DNA of 64,000 nt from Mycolicibacterium aubagnense. GTDB taxonomy: Bacteria > Actinomycetota > Actinomycetes > Mycobacteriales > Mycobacteriaceae. The DNA lies in contig NZ_AP022577.1 of the NCBI RefSeq assembly GCF_010730955.1, positions 2,170,001-2,234,000 on the forward strand, in the 5' to 3' direction. Below the pieces are notes generated by a model. It did not search any database, was not told the origin of the DNA, and saw only the letters and a program-made list of their open reading frames with translations. This document shows positions 46,741-56,073 of this stretch, piece after piece. Every line of letters starts with the position of its first letter. The first letter of the stretch is position 1. Position numbers and translations under genes: made by a program.

Positions 46741-48171
46741 CTAAGAAAGGATGAATCCGGCGGCTCGGTGCGCCAACATGACGATGGTCGCGTGCGGGCC
46801 CCGGCCCGTGATGCCGGGGAGCGCGGCACCGTCGGCGACCCATAGCGCTTCGATACTGCGCACCCGGCAGCGCGAGTCCAGGACAGCGCGCTCGTCGCCG
46901 TCAGCGCCCATCGGCGCCGTGGCCGACAGATGCTGCGCGGTGGACCAGGCGGGTTCGCCGTCGGCGACAACATCGCCGAACAGGTCGCGGCACAGTTCAT
47001 AACCGCCGCGCAGCGCGGCGGCGTCGGCCGGGTCGGCGTCGTAGCGGTGTTCGATGGTCGGATGCACGTCGGCGTCGTCCGACACCAGGAGCACCCGGCC
47101 CTGCGCACGGGGCCGCATCAGGGAGATGCCGATGTGCACCGGATCGGCGTCGCCCGGGACCCCACCGGTCATGGCTGCGAAACCCCAGGTGTACGGGCGG
47201 ATTTCCAATTCCTCGGTGGTGAGCAACAGCTCGAGCGGCGGGCGGCCGGGATCCGCGGGCCACGCGGTGGGCACCACCCATTCCGGGTGATCGGCGCACG
47301 CGACGCCCACCGGAAGGTCTGCCACCACAGGAACGCCGACGCTCCGCAGCTGTGCGGCGGGCCCGATCCCGGACAGCATCAACAGGTGCGCCGATTCAAT
47401 TGCACCGGCGCACAACACAATCCGGTCGGCGTAGCGATCCACCGCGCCGTCCGGGCCCAGGCACCGCACGCCCACCGCACGGTCGCCGTCGAACAACACC
47501 CGCAGCGCGCGCGTCCCCGCGCGCACCGTCAGATTGTCGCGGCCGCGCGCAGCCGCGAGGTAGACCTCGCCCGGACCGTGTCGGTGACCGGTGACATCGA
47601 TGTTCAGCGGCACCGCGCCGAGGCCGGGCCGCACCCCGGCGGCCGCGTTCAAGTCGTCGATCCACGGGTAGCGGAGACCGGCCGCGTCCCGGAAAGCCTG
47701 TGAGGACGCTGCGAACTCGCTGATCCGGCGCACCGGGACGGGGCCGGTGGAACCGTGTTCGGCGCCCGCGCCCGATCCATGTTCGGCTCCGCCGAAGTCA
47801 TGGTCGGTCTCAATGGCGCGGTAGTGCGGCAGCACGTCCGGCCACGCCCAGCCCGGCACCGCCCAGGCTTCGAAATCCGACGGCCACGCCCGGCAGAAAT
47901 AGCCGCCGTTGATGGCCCCGGACCCGCCCAGAACGCGACCTCTCACGATGTCGACGGGCCGCGCGGGATTCTGCGTCAACGTGGTGCGGTGCTGTCGCGC
48001 CACCGTACTGTCGACGCCGATGGGCAGCACCCAGCCGGGCTCCGGCTGGACTGTACCGCCGGTCTCCAACAGCGTCACCTGGCAGGCGGGGTCGGCCGAA
48101 AGCCGCTCGGCCAGAACGCAGCCGGCACTTCCCGCCCCGACGATCAGGACGTCGTCGTGCGGCGGGCTCAA
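46741..48171 (-). CDS. mftG: Mycofactocin system GMC-family oxidoreductase
   Basis: A 476-residue FAD-dependent GMC oxidoreductase: [17 protein letters not shown] binds [17 protein letters not shown] is the GMC signature, and the C-terminal [16 protein letters not shown] region ([19 protein letters not shown]) holds the active site. MftG is thought to link mycofactocinol oxidation to the respiratory chain. The start is TTG 48171, overlapping the mftF stop as TTGA; the frame extends much further but antisense to nothing conserved. Last gene of the cluster. Confidence 0.92.
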   Translation of the reverse strand: MSPPHDDVLIVGAGSAGCVLAERLSADPACQVTLLETGGTVQPEPGWVLPIGVDSTVARQHRTTLTQNPARPVDIVRGRVLGGSGAINGGYFCRAWPSDFEAWAVPGWAWPDVLPHYRAIETDHDFGGAEHGSGAGAEHGSTGPVPVRRISEFAASSQAFRDAAGLRYPWIDDLNAAAGVRPGLGAVPLNIDVTGHRHGPGEVYLAAARGRDNLTVRAGTRALRVLFDGDRAVGVRCLGPDGAVDRYADRIVLCAGAIESAHLLMLSGIGPAAQLRSVGVPVVADLPVGVACADHPEWVVPTAWPADPGRPPLELLLTTEELEIRPYTWGFAAMTGGVPGDADPVHIGISLMRPRAQGRVLLVSDDADVHPTIEHRYDADPADAAALRGGYELCRDLFGDVVADGEPAWSTAQHLSATAPMGADGDERAVLDSRCRVRSIEALWVADGAALPGITGRGPHATIVMLAHRAAGFILS

Positions 48172-49586
48172 GTCCGGATCTGCGGCTTGAGCGCACCCAG
48201 GTGCCGCTCGCGCACGACGCCGCCCCACAGCCCCAGGCCGTACGCGATGTCGTCGAGACGCTTGAGCAGCAGGTAAGCCAGCAGGCCCACGCGTTGGGTG
48301 TTGTCGTCCACCGTGTGGTGGCGGCGGGCCCAGTCGACGACGCCATCCACAATCGCGGCAATCAGCACCACTTGCCGCCAGCGCCGGAAACACACCGCCA
48401 GTACCAGCGCCACCGGCCAGTAGTGCCGGCACAGTGCCGCGGCGAGCTGCAGCGCGGCGGCCCACAGTCCCTGCGCCGCGACCGCGGCGACTTCCCGCGG
48501 TTCGGTATCGATGGACCGCAACGAGTTCGCGATGCGGCGGCCGGTGATCGCGGCGGCGATGGTCGAGGCCAGGTAGCCGACACCCGAGCCCATGGCCAGC
48601 AGCACCCAGACCACCAGAGTCCAGCCGGAGATCACCAGCGGCGCTGTCTTGCCGGGGTGGCGCACCGACAGCGGCGCGGCAGAGGAACCGTAAAAGGCCT
48701 TGCGGGCGAACCACTCTCCCAGCCCGGTGCGGTGATCGTGGCCGACCAGCGCGATGGGTTCGTACCGCAACCGGGCCCCGGCCTCGATGAACCGCCAGCA
48801 CAGGTCCACGTCCTCGCCGGACTGCAGCGACTCGTCGAATCCACCCACCTGGTCGAGCGCCGCCCGCCGGCAGATGATGGCCGCGCTCGGCACATAGGCC
48901 ACCGTGCCGTAAGGCACCACGGGCGCTTCCCGCATACCGAGGTCCAGCGACGAGCGCACGGCCTCGTAGCGCGCGATCAGATTGTCGGGCTCGTGCAGCC
49001 CGACGATGCGGGGCGCGACCAGCGCGACGGCCGGATCGCAAAAGTGCCCCAGCAGCGCTTCCAACCAACCGCGACGAGGCACGACGTCCGAGTCCAGGAA
49101 CGCCACGAAATCGGTCTCGCAGGCGGCCAGCCCGGTGTTGCGGGCCGCGGCCGGGCCGCGGCTGACCTCATGCCGGAGCACCCGGACGTCACAGTGCCCG
49201 GCGAGGTCGCAGAAATCGGCGGCCTGCAGCGGCACCACCGAGCCGTCGTCGACCACCACCACACGCATGCCGCGCAAGGACCGCACCAGCCGGGTCACGC
49301 CAACTGCGTTGTCGCGTACCGGAACAACGACCGTGACGTCGAGATGCGACGGACCGGTGGCCGGCCGCGGGTGGGCCACCGTGGCGTCGAGCAAGGTGCG
49401 CGCCAACTGCGCACTCTGGGCGTCGTGGACCTCGAGCCGGCCGCCGTCGAGCATCGTCTGCGCCGCGGGAGCCAGCCGCAACAACCGCGTCGGGGAGCCA
49501 CCGAGCAGCGCGGCGCCCTCACCCAGCACCTTGACCCGTCGATCGACTTGGACGGCAAAGCCGTCGGGCAGCCTCGGCCCCGTCAC
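48168..49586 (-). CDS. mftF: Mycofactocin glycosyltransferase
   Basis: A 472-residue GT2 glycosyltransferase: [14 protein letters not shown] and VVVVDDGS begin the catalytic domain, FLDSDVVPR is the DxD, and [14 protein letters not shown] the acceptor region. C-terminal membrane helices follow ([20 protein letters not shown] and others). It attaches beta-1,4-glucose chains to premycofactocin. GTG 49586 starts 14 bases... after the mftE stop region, with GGGTGGGA upstream. Confidence 0.93.
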   Translation of the reverse strand: MTGPRLPDGFAVQVDRRVKVLGEGAALLGGSPTRLLRLAPAAQTMLDGGRLEVHDAQSAQLARTLLDATVAHPRPATGPSHLDVTVVVPVRDNAVGVTRLVRSLRGMRVVVVDDGSVVPLQAADFCDLAGHCDVRVLRHEVSRGPAAARNTGLAACETDFVAFLDSDVVPRRGWLEALLGHFCDPAVALVAPRIVGLHEPDNLIARYEAVRSSLDLGMREAPVVPYGTVAYVPSAAIICRRAALDQVGGFDESLQSGEDVDLCWRFIEAGARLRYEPIALVGHDHRTGLGEWFARKAFYGSSAAPLSVRHPGKTAPLVISGWTLVVWVLLAMGSGVGYLASTIAAAITGRRIANSLRSIDTEPREVAAVAAQGLWAAALQLAAALCRHYWPVALVLAVCFRRWRQVVLIAAIVDGVVDWARRHHTVDDNTQRVGLLAYLLLKRLDDIAYGLGLWGGVVRERHLGALKPQIRT

Positions 49587-49599
49587 TGTCCCACCCCCG

Positions 49600-50331
49600 T
49601 CACGCGAGCATTCCCCCCGGGCCGGGCCGCCACGTGCTGATCCTGCGCACACAGCTCCCGACCATTTCTGCAAAGATACGGGACCCCTCGTCCGCCGTGG
49701 CCGTCGTCGGATCACCCAGCACGCCGACAGGGCTGACCGCGGCCACTCCGCCGCTGCGCAATGCCGGCAGCAGCTCCGGCAAAGGCGCGGTGTTGCCTGC
49801 GACGCTCTCCTCGACCCAGACATCCGCCGGCGAAAGATGCAGCAGTACAGACGTTTCGGTATGGCCGGCGTGAGCGTCCGACCCCGCGGCCGTGCACGAG
49901 CACCAGGCCACGTCGCGACCCTCGGACCGCAGCAACGTGACGGCCGCCGTCAGTGCCGCCACATTGCCGCCATGACCGTTGACGAACACCACCCGGCGGG
50001 CCCAATTGCACGCCGACCGCCCGAACTCGACCAGCAAATGTTCGAGCGCGGCCAGCCCGATCGAGATGGTGCCGGGGAAACTCTCGTGCTCACCGCTGGC
50101 GCCGTAGCTGATGGCAGAGCCGACCAGCCAGGTGGGCGCATCGACGCCGGGCGTCGTCTCACACAACTGGGCGGCCACGGACCGCGACACCGCCTCCGCG
50201 ATCCGGGTGTCGGTGTCCAGCGGCAGGTGCGGCCCATGCTGCTCGGTGGAACCAAGCGGGACGATCAACGAAGGCCGCATCGATTGCAACTGCCTCGACG
50301 TCGAGTTCCCGAGCTCGCTGGGAAAAGGCAC
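49600..50331 (-). CDS. mftE: Mycofactocin precursor peptide peptidase
   Basis: A 243-residue creatininase-family metallopeptidase. Metal ligands are seen in [17 protein letters not shown] and FVNGHGGN, and Glu in HAGHTETS. MftE releases the C-terminal Val-Tyr-derived group AHDP from modified MftA. The start is GTG 50331. It is separated from mftD by 175 bases containing a perfect palindrome. Confidence 0.93.
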   Translation of the reverse strand: MPFPSELGNSTSRQLQSMRPSLIVPLGSTEQHGPHLPLDTDTRIAEAVSRSVAAQLCETTPGVDAPTWLVGSAISYGASGEHESFPGTISIGLAALEHLLVEFGRSACNWARRVVFVNGHGGNVAALTAAVTLLRSEGRDVAWCSCTAAGSDAHAGHTETSVLLHLSPADVWVEESVAGNTAPLPELLPALRSGGVAAVSPVGVLGDPTTATADEGSRIFAEMVGSCVRRISTWRPGPGGMLA

Positions 50332-50366
50332 CCGCCGATGGTAAGCCGAATTCGCCCGCTGTGCGC

Positions 50367-50393
50367 CAATTGTTGCCGTATACGCAACAATTG
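50367..50393. promoter_or_regulatory. Palindromic site between mftD and mftE
   Basis: Perfect 10-base arms CAATTGTTGC / GCAACAATTG separated by CGTATAC. Minus-strand TTGACA (50425-50420) and TTGACC lie upstream. Together they suggest a separate, regulated promoter for mftE-F-G. Confidence 0.6.
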
Positions 50394-50506
50394 GTTGCGA
50401 ATGGTCAAACTGCCGTAGTTGTCAAGGCCCCTTTGACCATCACGTCAGCCACGTGAGCATCGCGCGTATCAGCGGACCCGTCGAATCCCGGGACCACCGG
50501 ACCGAC

Positions 50507-51682
50507 TCAGCCGCCCAGCCGCCGGGTGAAGCCCTCCGGCACCAGAATGTCGTCCGGCCCCAGGTCGTGGATCGAGGCCTTGCCAAGACCACGCAGTGCC
50601 GAGTCGATACCGCCGTGCATGATGTCGAGCACGTTCTCGACACCGGCCTGCCCCTCGGCCGCCAGCCCCCACAGGTAGGCGCGGCCGAGCATCACCGCGC
50701 GGGCGCCCAACGCCAGTGCCTTGACCACATCGCTGCCGCGGCGGACACCGCCATCCAGCAAAACCTCGACCTGGTCGCCGACAGCCTCGGCAATGGCCGG
50801 CAGCGCCCGGATGGACGCCGGGGTGCTGTCCAGGTTGTTACCGCCGTGGTTGGACACCGAGATCGCCGAAACACCCACATCCACAGCACGTTTGGCGTCG
50901 TCGATGCGCATGACGCCCTTGAGCATGAACGGCCCGCCCCACAGCTCGCGCAGCCAGGCGATGTCCTCCCAGGTCGGCGCCGGGGTGCCCATCCATTCGC
51001 CGTAGGCCTGGAAGAACGGCGGCGCGGCCTGGCCACCCGTGGCCTGGTTCGGCACCGACAGGGCCGGCGGCCGCATGGTCTTGGCCCACTGCAGGAGCCA
51101 GCGCGGCTTGGTCATGACCTCGGGGCTCATCTTGACGATGGTTTTGAGATCCATCTTTTCCGGGATCTTGGGGCTACCCCAGTCGCGGCCGTGCGAGAAG
51201 CTCCAGTCGGTGGTGACGATCAGGCCCTTGGCGCCGGCCGCGCGGGCCCGCTCGGCCCGGGCCGCGATGTCGTCACGACTGCCGAGCCAGTAGATCTGGA
51301 AGAACGTCTTGTCATTCGCCGCGATGACCTCTTCTATCGGCTTGCTGGCGAACGACGACAGGCCCATCGCGGTGCCGCGGGCCGCGGCGGCGCGGGCGAC
51401 GGCGACCTCACCGTCGGGATGGATCGCCTGCACACCCGTCGGAGAAATGATCACGGGCAGTGAGATCTCCTGCCCCATAACCGTTGTGGCCATCTCGCGC
51501 TTGTCCAGCGCACCGATGACATGCGGGGCGAAGCCGAGCTCGCCGAACGCGGCGACGTTGTCGGCGACGGTCAGGCCCTTCTCACTCGCCGAGATCAGCG
51601 AGGAGTAGGCAGACTTGGGCAGCCGCTTCTTCGCGCGCTCCTGCGCGATCGCGACGGTTTCGAACCAGGTATCACGAGCCAT
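50507..51682 (-). CDS. mftD: Mycofactocin biosynthesis FMN-dependent deaminase
   Basis: A 391-residue alpha-hydroxyacid-oxidase-fold FMN enzyme (formerly lldD1). Substrate and FMN sites are seen in SPTGVQAIHPDGE, AISVSNHGGNNLD (catalytic His) and LLDGGVRRGSDVVKAL. MftD oxidatively deaminates AHDP to premycofactocin. It starts 3 bases after the mftC stop. Confidence 0.95.
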   Translation of the reverse strand: MARDTWFETVAIAQERAKKRLPKSAYSSLISASEKGLTVADNVAAFGELGFAPHVIGALDKREMATTVMGQEISLPVIISPTGVQAIHPDGEVAVARAAAARGTAMGLSSFASKPIEEVIAANDKTFFQIYWLGSRDDIAARAERARAAGAKGLIVTTDWSFSHGRDWGSPKIPEKMDLKTIVKMSPEVMTKPRWLLQWAKTMRPPALSVPNQATGGQAAPPFFQAYGEWMGTPAPTWEDIAWLRELWGGPFMLKGVMRIDDAKRAVDVGVSAISVSNHGGNNLDSTPASIRALPAIAEAVGDQVEVLLDGGVRRGSDVVKALALGARAVMLGRAYLWGLAAEGQAGVENVLDIMHGGIDSALRGLGKASIHDLGPDDILVPEGFTRRLGG

Positions 51683-51685
51683 GAT

Positions 51686-52888
51686 CTAGACGGGACTTTC
51701 GTTACAGAATTTCTGGGGGGCCTTGGCCGGCATGGCCAGGAGTTTGAGCGGAATCGGCCCTTTGCGGCCGCCGCTGCGGGAGTGGTCGAGGTGCGACTTC
51801 GGCTTGTCGCGATCCTGTGCCAGCGCAGGCTCGCCGTAGCCCTGGACGCACTCGGGGTCCGGGCCGTCCATCGGCAGACCGGTGAAGAACTTGGCCGCCA
51901 TGCAGCCTCCACGGCAGCTGTCGTAGTGCCCGCAGCTACCGCAGGCACCCGCCGACTGCGGTTCCCGCAGCTCGCGGAACAGTGGGGCGTTCTGCCAGAC
52001 GTTCTGGAAACCAGCCCCAAAACCTGTGTCACTCAGGATGTTTCCGGCCAGGAAGCGCTCGTGGATGGCGAACGGGCAGGCATAGACGTCGCCCACCGGG
52101 TCGATCAGGCACACGACGCGACCGGCGCCACACAGGTTCAGACCGGCCAGCGCACCCGGCTCGCCGAGGCCCGAGAGGTGGAAGAACGAGTCACCGGTGA
52201 GCACCCGCTCCCCCTTGGCGACCAGCCAGTTGTACAACTGCACCTGCTGCTCGGCGGTGGGGTGCAGGTCGTCCCACACATCGGCGCCGCGGCCGGACGG
52301 GCGAAGGCGGGTGATGCGCAGGGTGGCGCCGTACCTGTCGGCAAGGGCTTTGAAATCGTCGAGCTGGTCGACGTTGTGGCGGGTCACCACGACCGAGATC
52401 TTGGCGTCCTTGAAGCCCGCCGCGGACAGGTTCTCCAGGGCCCGAATCGCCATGGCGAACGAGCCCGGTCCACGCACCGCGTCGTTGATCTCCGCGGTGG
52501 CACCGTCGAGCGAAATCTGAACGTCCACATAGTCACTCGCGGCCAGCTTCGCGGCGACCGCTTCGTCGATCCGCACCCCGTTGGTGGAGAACTTGACGCC
52601 CACGTGGTGCTCGGTGGCGTAGTCGACGAGCTCCCAGAAGTCCGACCGCACGGTCGGCTCGCCGCCGCCGATGTTCACGTAGAACACCTGCATGCGCTCG
52701 AGTTCGTCGATGATGTCCTTGCACTGCTGAGTGCTGAGCTCACGCGGATCGCGCTTGCCCGACGACGACAGGCAGTGCACGCAAGACAGGTTGCAGGCGT
52801 AGGTCAGTTCCCAGGTGAGACAGATGGGCGCGTCGAGGCCGTGCTCGAACTGCTCGATCAGCCGGGGCACGGGTGCCGTTGCAGTCAT
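51686..52888 (-). CDS. mftC: Mycofactocin radical SAM maturase
   Basis: A 400-residue radical SAM/SPASM enzyme. The SAM cluster motif Cys-x3-Cys-x2-Cys is CNLSCVHC near residue 32-39, GGGEPT follows, and the C-terminal SPASM domain has the cysteines in CGSCGHYDSCRGGC plus DPECVQGYG. It decarboxylates the C-terminal Tyr of MftA and joins it to Val. Start overlaps the mftB stop by 4 bases. Confidence 0.96.
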   Translation of the reverse strand: MTATAPVPRLIEQFEHGLDAPICLTWELTYACNLSCVHCLSSSGKRDPRELSTQQCKDIIDELERMQVFYVNIGGGEPTVRSDFWELVDYATEHHVGVKFSTNGVRIDEAVAAKLAASDYVDVQISLDGATAEINDAVRGPGSFAMAIRALENLSAAGFKDAKISVVVTRHNVDQLDDFKALADRYGATLRITRLRPSGRGADVWDDLHPTAEQQVQLYNWLVAKGERVLTGDSFFHLSGLGEPGALAGLNLCGAGRVVCLIDPVGDVYACPFAIHERFLAGNILSDTGFGAGFQNVWQNAPLFRELREPQSAGACGSCGHYDSCRGGCMAAKFFTGLPMDGPDPECVQGYGEPALAQDRDKPKSHLDHSRSGGRKGPIPLKLLAMPAKAPQKFCNESPV

Positions 52889-53283
52889 GAAGTGATGGAT
52901 CCTTCTGGGCTGTTTGCGCTGTCTTGTTCAGCGGGCACCAGCATCTTGGACTGCACCAGCACGCCGAACGCGTGCAGATACGGCCCCTGCTGGGCGTCGT
53001 CGATGTCCGCCGCGCGAAGGGCGCTGCGGACATCCGGATGGTCGGCCAGGGAGTTGACCACCTCGACGATGGTCCGGTTCTTCAGGAACGAAAGTTTGCG
53101 CGTACCAAAGTGATACAGCAGGGCGCCGAACGGTTCGGGGCGGACGGCGACCTGGTGGTGCAGCCGCCAGCCGCGGTCAGGATCGAAGGCCGGCACCGGC
53201 GCAGCCGGCAATCCGGCACCTGCTGGCGGAGCCGGCAATCCGGCCTCTGCCGGCCCCATCCGGGCCGCGGCTGGTGCAGACAC
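52885..53283 (-). CDS. mftB: Mycofactocin precursor-binding chaperone (RRE)
   Basis: About 132 residues of the PqqD-like RiPP recognition family: WRLHHQVAVRPEPFGALLYHFGTRKLSFLKN is the conserved core region, followed by a helical C-terminus. It binds the MftA leader and delivers it to MftC. GTG 53283 begins 2 bases after mftA; this adds a Pro/Ala/Gly-rich N-terminus (LPAPPAGAGLPAAPVPA), and an ATG at 53259 is an alternative. Confidence 0.92.
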   Translation of the reverse strand: MSAPAAARMGPAEAGLPAPPAGAGLPAAPVPAFDPDRGWRLHHQVAVRPEPFGALLYHFGTRKLSFLKNRTIVEVVNSLADHPDVRSALRAADIDDAQQGPYLHAFGVLVQSKMLVPAEQDSANSPEGSITS

Positions 53284-53285
53284 GG

Positions 53286-53393
53286 TCAGTAGACCCCGCA
53301 CATACCGTCGATCGAAACCTCTTCGACCAGAGTCTCGGTCACGAGATCGGAGCCGGTTGCTGCGTCAACCTCTGCGTGCTGATTCGAGTCCAT
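53286..53393 (-). CDS. mftA: Mycofactocin precursor peptide
   Basis: A 35-residue peptide read from the minus strand: [16 protein letters not shown] begins it and the C-terminus is IDGMCGVY, the invariant MftA ending. The last two residues, Val and Tyr, are the core converted by MftC and MftE; the rest is leader ([14 protein letters not shown]) recognised by MftB. It heads the mft operon. Confidence 0.97.
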   Translation of the reverse strand: MDSNQHAEVDAATGSDLVTETLVEEVSIDGMCGVY

Positions 53394-53417
53394 GGATCGC
53401 CCCTTTCGCTACCGTGT

Positions 53418-53440
53418 CAGTTGCCGGTACTCGACAACTG
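53418..53440. promoter_or_regulatory. Candidate MftR operator
   Basis: CAGTTG and CAACTG separated by 11 bases form an inverted repeat in the gap between divergent mftA and mftR, the expected place for autoregulation by the TetR-type MftR. Confidence 0.55.
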
Positions 53441-53494
53441 TGATCCAAGTCGCAAGAATATGGCATCGAGTGCCGAAAAGGAAGGGCGGGTCTG

Positions 53495-54127
53495 ATGAGG
53501 ACCGAAGCGGAGCGTCCCGAGCCCGACGCCGGGACCGCCCCACAGCACGGCCGGGTCGGCCGTCGCCGTTCCACCACGCGCGACCACATCACCCACGTGG
53601 CGCTCGAACTGTTCGCGACCCGCGGCTTCGACGACGTCAGCGTCGACGACGTCGCCCACGCCGCCGGGATATCCCGACGCACGCTGTTCCGCTACTTCTC
53701 GTCGAAGAACGCCATTCCCTGGGCCGACTTCGATGCCAGCCTGACCGAACTGCGGAACCTGTTGAATGCCGTCCCCCACGACATGCCGCTGGATGCCGCG
53801 CTGCGGTCGGCTCTCTTGGAGTTCAACAGCTTTGACGAGGCCGAGACGCCCCGGCACCGACGCCGGATGCAGGTGATCCTGCAGACCGATGCGCTGCAGG
53901 CCTACTCGATGACGATGTACGCGGGCTGGCGGGGCGTGATCGCGGCGTTCGTCGCGCGCCGGCTGGACGCCAAACGGACGGACCTGGTGCCCCAAACCGT
54001 GGCGTGGACAGTGCTCGGCGTGGCGCTTACCGCCTACGAACAGTGGCTGGCCGACGAGACCGTCTCGCTGCCCGATGCCCTCGGCGAGGCCTTCGACGTC
54101 GTCCGCGAAGGCCTGCGCTCCGTGTGA
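53495..54127 (+). CDS. mftR: Mycofactocin system TetR-family regulator
   Basis: 210 residues. The helix-turn-helix is [21 protein letters not shown] followed by SKNAIPW, characteristic of MftR. It is divergent from mftA. In mycobacteria MftR represses the cluster and is relieved by long-chain acyl-CoAs. AAAGGAAGGG lies upstream of ATG 53495. The stop lies inside the start of palindrome copy 2. Confidence 0.94.
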   Translation: MRTEAERPEPDAGTAPQHGRVGRRRSTTRDHITHVALELFATRGFDDVSVDDVAHAAGISRRTLFRYFSSKNAIPWADFDASLTELRNLLNAVPHDMPLDAALRSALLEFNSFDEAETPRHRRRMQVILQTDALQAYSMTMYAGWRGVIAAFVARRLDAKRTDLVPQTVAWTVLGVALTAYEQWLADETVSLPDALGEAFDVVREGLRSV

Positions 54128-54174
54128 TTTGTGCACGGTTTTCCGCGGTCAGCGCGGAAAACCGTGCACAAATC
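54126..54174. repeat. Stop-codon-linked palindrome, copy 2
   Basis: Perfect 22-base arms, outer part GATTTGTGCACG and inner GTTTTCCGCG, around the loop GTCAG. It starts on the second base of the mftR stop codon. Arm middles differ from copies 1 and 3 but remain complementary. Confidence 0.9.
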
Positions 54175-54206
54175 GCAGAAAGTTTCGGCGGGGGCGTCGG
54201 AAAATC

Positions 54207-54746
54207 GTGGCGCGGCGCGACGATAAGGGTGTGAGGGGCGAATCAGACGGGGATGCTCCGCAGACGCTGCTGGCGCTGTACGACTCGGCGCTGCCCGTGG
54301 TCTACGGGTATTTCGTGCGGCGCTGCGGCGATCGGGGCACCGCGGAAGACCTGACGTCGGAGACGTTTCTGGCGGCGATGGACGCCGCCCGCCGGGATGC
54401 GCCGCCGGTGATCTCGGTGCCATGGCTGATCGGCGTGGCCCGGCACAAGCTCGCCGATCACTATCGCCGCAGACACGACCGCTTCACCGTGCCCGTATCC
54501 GAAACACCCGAGCCCGCAGAGCCTTTCGACGACTGGGAGGCCGAAGTGGACCGGCTGGTCGCCGAGGCCGCGCTGGCCCGGTTACCCGAACAGCACCGCA
54601 TGGTGCTGACACTGCGATATCTGGATGACCGCCCGGTGCCCGAATGCGCCGAGTTGATCGGGCGCACTGTGCACGCCACCGAGGCACTGCTGGTGCGGGC
54701 CCGGCGGGCATTACGAACCGAATACCAGGACGGAGGTGCGTCATGA
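54207..54746 (+). CDS. ECF-type sigma factor
   Basis: About 179 residues. Region 2 reads RGTAEDLTSETFLAAMDAA and VPWLIGVARHKLADHYRR; region 4 reads LPEQHRMVLTLRYLDDRPV and IGRTVHATEALLVRARRAL. No anti-sigma gene follows; instead its stop overlaps the start of a triple-VOC protein (ATGA). The start is uncertain between GTG 54207 and GTG 54231. The subgroup is not assigned. Confidence 0.85.
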   Translation: MARRDDKGVRGESDGDAPQTLLALYDSALPVVYGYFVRRCGDRGTAEDLTSETFLAAMDAARRDAPPVISVPWLIGVARHKLADHYRRRHDRFTVPVSETPEPAEPFDDWEAEVDRLVAEAALARLPEQHRMVLTLRYLDDRPVPECAELIGRTVHATEALLVRARRALRTEYQDGGAS

Positions 54747-56020
54747 CCATGCACAACAGTCACGACCCGCTGACAGTCCTGGCCGGCGGTGAACTTTCCG
54801 TGCAGCCCGACCCGGCTTTCGCGGCCCGGCTGCGCGAACGGTTGGCAGCCGCCGTCACCCTCCCGAAAGGAGTTGTCATGAGTGGAACCGACACCGCCAT
54901 CGCCGAACTGAATGCACCTGCCGCCGCTGCCATCGAGGTGCCCCGACCAGCTGCCCTGCCCTACCTTGCCGTCGCAGACGCGCGGGCGGCGATCACCTGG
55001 TACGTCGACGCGCTGGGCGCGGTCGTGGTCGGGGAACCGATCGTCATGGACGACGGCCGGATCGGCCATGCCGAACTGACGCTGGCCGGCGGCGTGCTGT
55101 ACCTGGCCGACGAGTTCCCCGAGATCGGGCTGAAAGCACCCGCACCCCAGTCGGTTTCGGTCAGCCTGATGCTCGCGGTCCCGGATACCGACGCTGCCCT
55201 GATCCAAGCCCGGCGGCACGGCGCACAGGTGCAGCGGGAGCCCTACGAAGCCCACGGCTCGCGGACCGCCGTGGTGATCGACCCGTTCGGCCACCGCTGG
55301 ATGCTCACGGGCCCGGTCCCCGCCGCCGTACCCATCCAGCACGGCGACATCGGCTACATATCGGTGCAGACGCCGGATGCCGAGCGAGCCGCCGCGTTCT
55401 ACCGGCACGTGCTGGGCTGGGTCTACGATCCGGGGACCCACAAGGTGACGGGCAACCGGCTGCACACCGGCATCTTCGAGATCACCGGCCCGCAGACGCT
55501 GTTCTGCTGCTACGCGGTCGCTGATCTGGATGCCGCGCAGCAGGCGATCGTGGCCGCGGGTGGTCAGGTGGGCACGCCCGAGGTCCACGAGTGGGGCGCG
55601 ACGCTCGACGCCACCGATGCGCAGGGCACGGATTTCGCGGTGTTCCAGCCGGTGCCGGGCATCCCCCGCCCCGAGCTGAACGGTGCCGGGCCGGGCGAAC
55701 TTTCGTATCTGACCTACGAGGTACCCGACTCGGCGGCGTTCAGGCAGTTCTACGGCGCGGTGCTGGGCTGGACGTTCGAACCCGGCCGGGTCGCGGACGG
55801 CTGGGCGGTGCAGGGCTGCCACCCGATGTCCGGTGCCGCCGGCGGTGCGGCGCAGACCACTGCCGTCCCGATGTGGACCGTGTCGGACGTCGACGCCGCG
55901 GTGGCGCGGGTTCGCGAGGCCGGCGGCACCGTCATCGACGAACCGTCCCGACAGCCCTACGGGATGTCAGCACTCTGCACCGACGACCAGGGCGCGCGCT
56001 TCTACCTCGGCGCGTTCTGA
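54743..56020 (+). CDS. Three-domain VOC (glyoxalase/bleomycin-resistance fold) protein
   Basis: 425 residues. A short N-terminal segment (PLTVLAGGELSVQPDPAFAARL, split here for clarity as LAGGELSVQ and DPAFAARLRERL) precedes three VOC modules at about 72-187 (PYLAVADARAAITWYVDALG), 200-305 (DIGYISVQTPDAERAAAFY) and 325-425 (ELSYLTYEVPDSAAFRQFY). No signal or membrane helix. It is translationally coupled to the ECF sigma gene, so it may sense a ligand for, or be the effector of, that sigma factor. Confidence 0.85.
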   Translation: MTMHNSHDPLTVLAGGELSVQPDPAFAARLRERLAAAVTLPKGVVMSGTDTAIAELNAPAAAAIEVPRPAALPYLAVADARAAITWYVDALGAVVVGEPIVMDDGRIGHAELTLAGGVLYLADEFPEIGLKAPAPQSVSVSLMLAVPDTDAALIQARRHGAQVQREPYEAHGSRTAVVIDPFGHRWMLTGPVPAAVPIQHGDIGYISVQTPDAERAAAFYRHVLGWVYDPGTHKVTGNRLHTGIFEITGPQTLFCCYAVADLDAAQQAIVAAGGQVGTPEVHEWGATLDATDAQGTDFAVFQPVPGIPRPELNGAGPGELSYLTYEVPDSAAFRQFYGAVLGWTFEPGRVADGWAVQGCHPMSGAAGGAAQTTAVPMWTVSDVDAAVARVREAGGTVIDEPSRQPYGMSALCTDDQGARFYLGAF

Positions 56021-56073
56021 GTGATTTGTGCACGAAAATCCGCGGCCAGCGCGGATTTTCGTGCACAAATCAC
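56021..56073. repeat. Stop-codon-linked palindrome, copy 3
   Basis: Perfect 24-base arms, outer GTGATTTGTGCACG and inner AAAATCCGCG, around the loop GCCAG. It starts on the base after the VOC gene stop and reaches into the stop codon of the convergent reductase gene. Confidence 0.92.

Noticed and set aside
48982..50418. 478-codon plus-strand frame opposite mftF/mftE
   Set aside because: Spans two well-supported mft genes on the other strand and shows no motif.
51521..53113. 530-codon plus-strand frame opposite mftC/mftD
   Set aside because: Antisense shadow; composition and absence of motifs indicate it is not coding.
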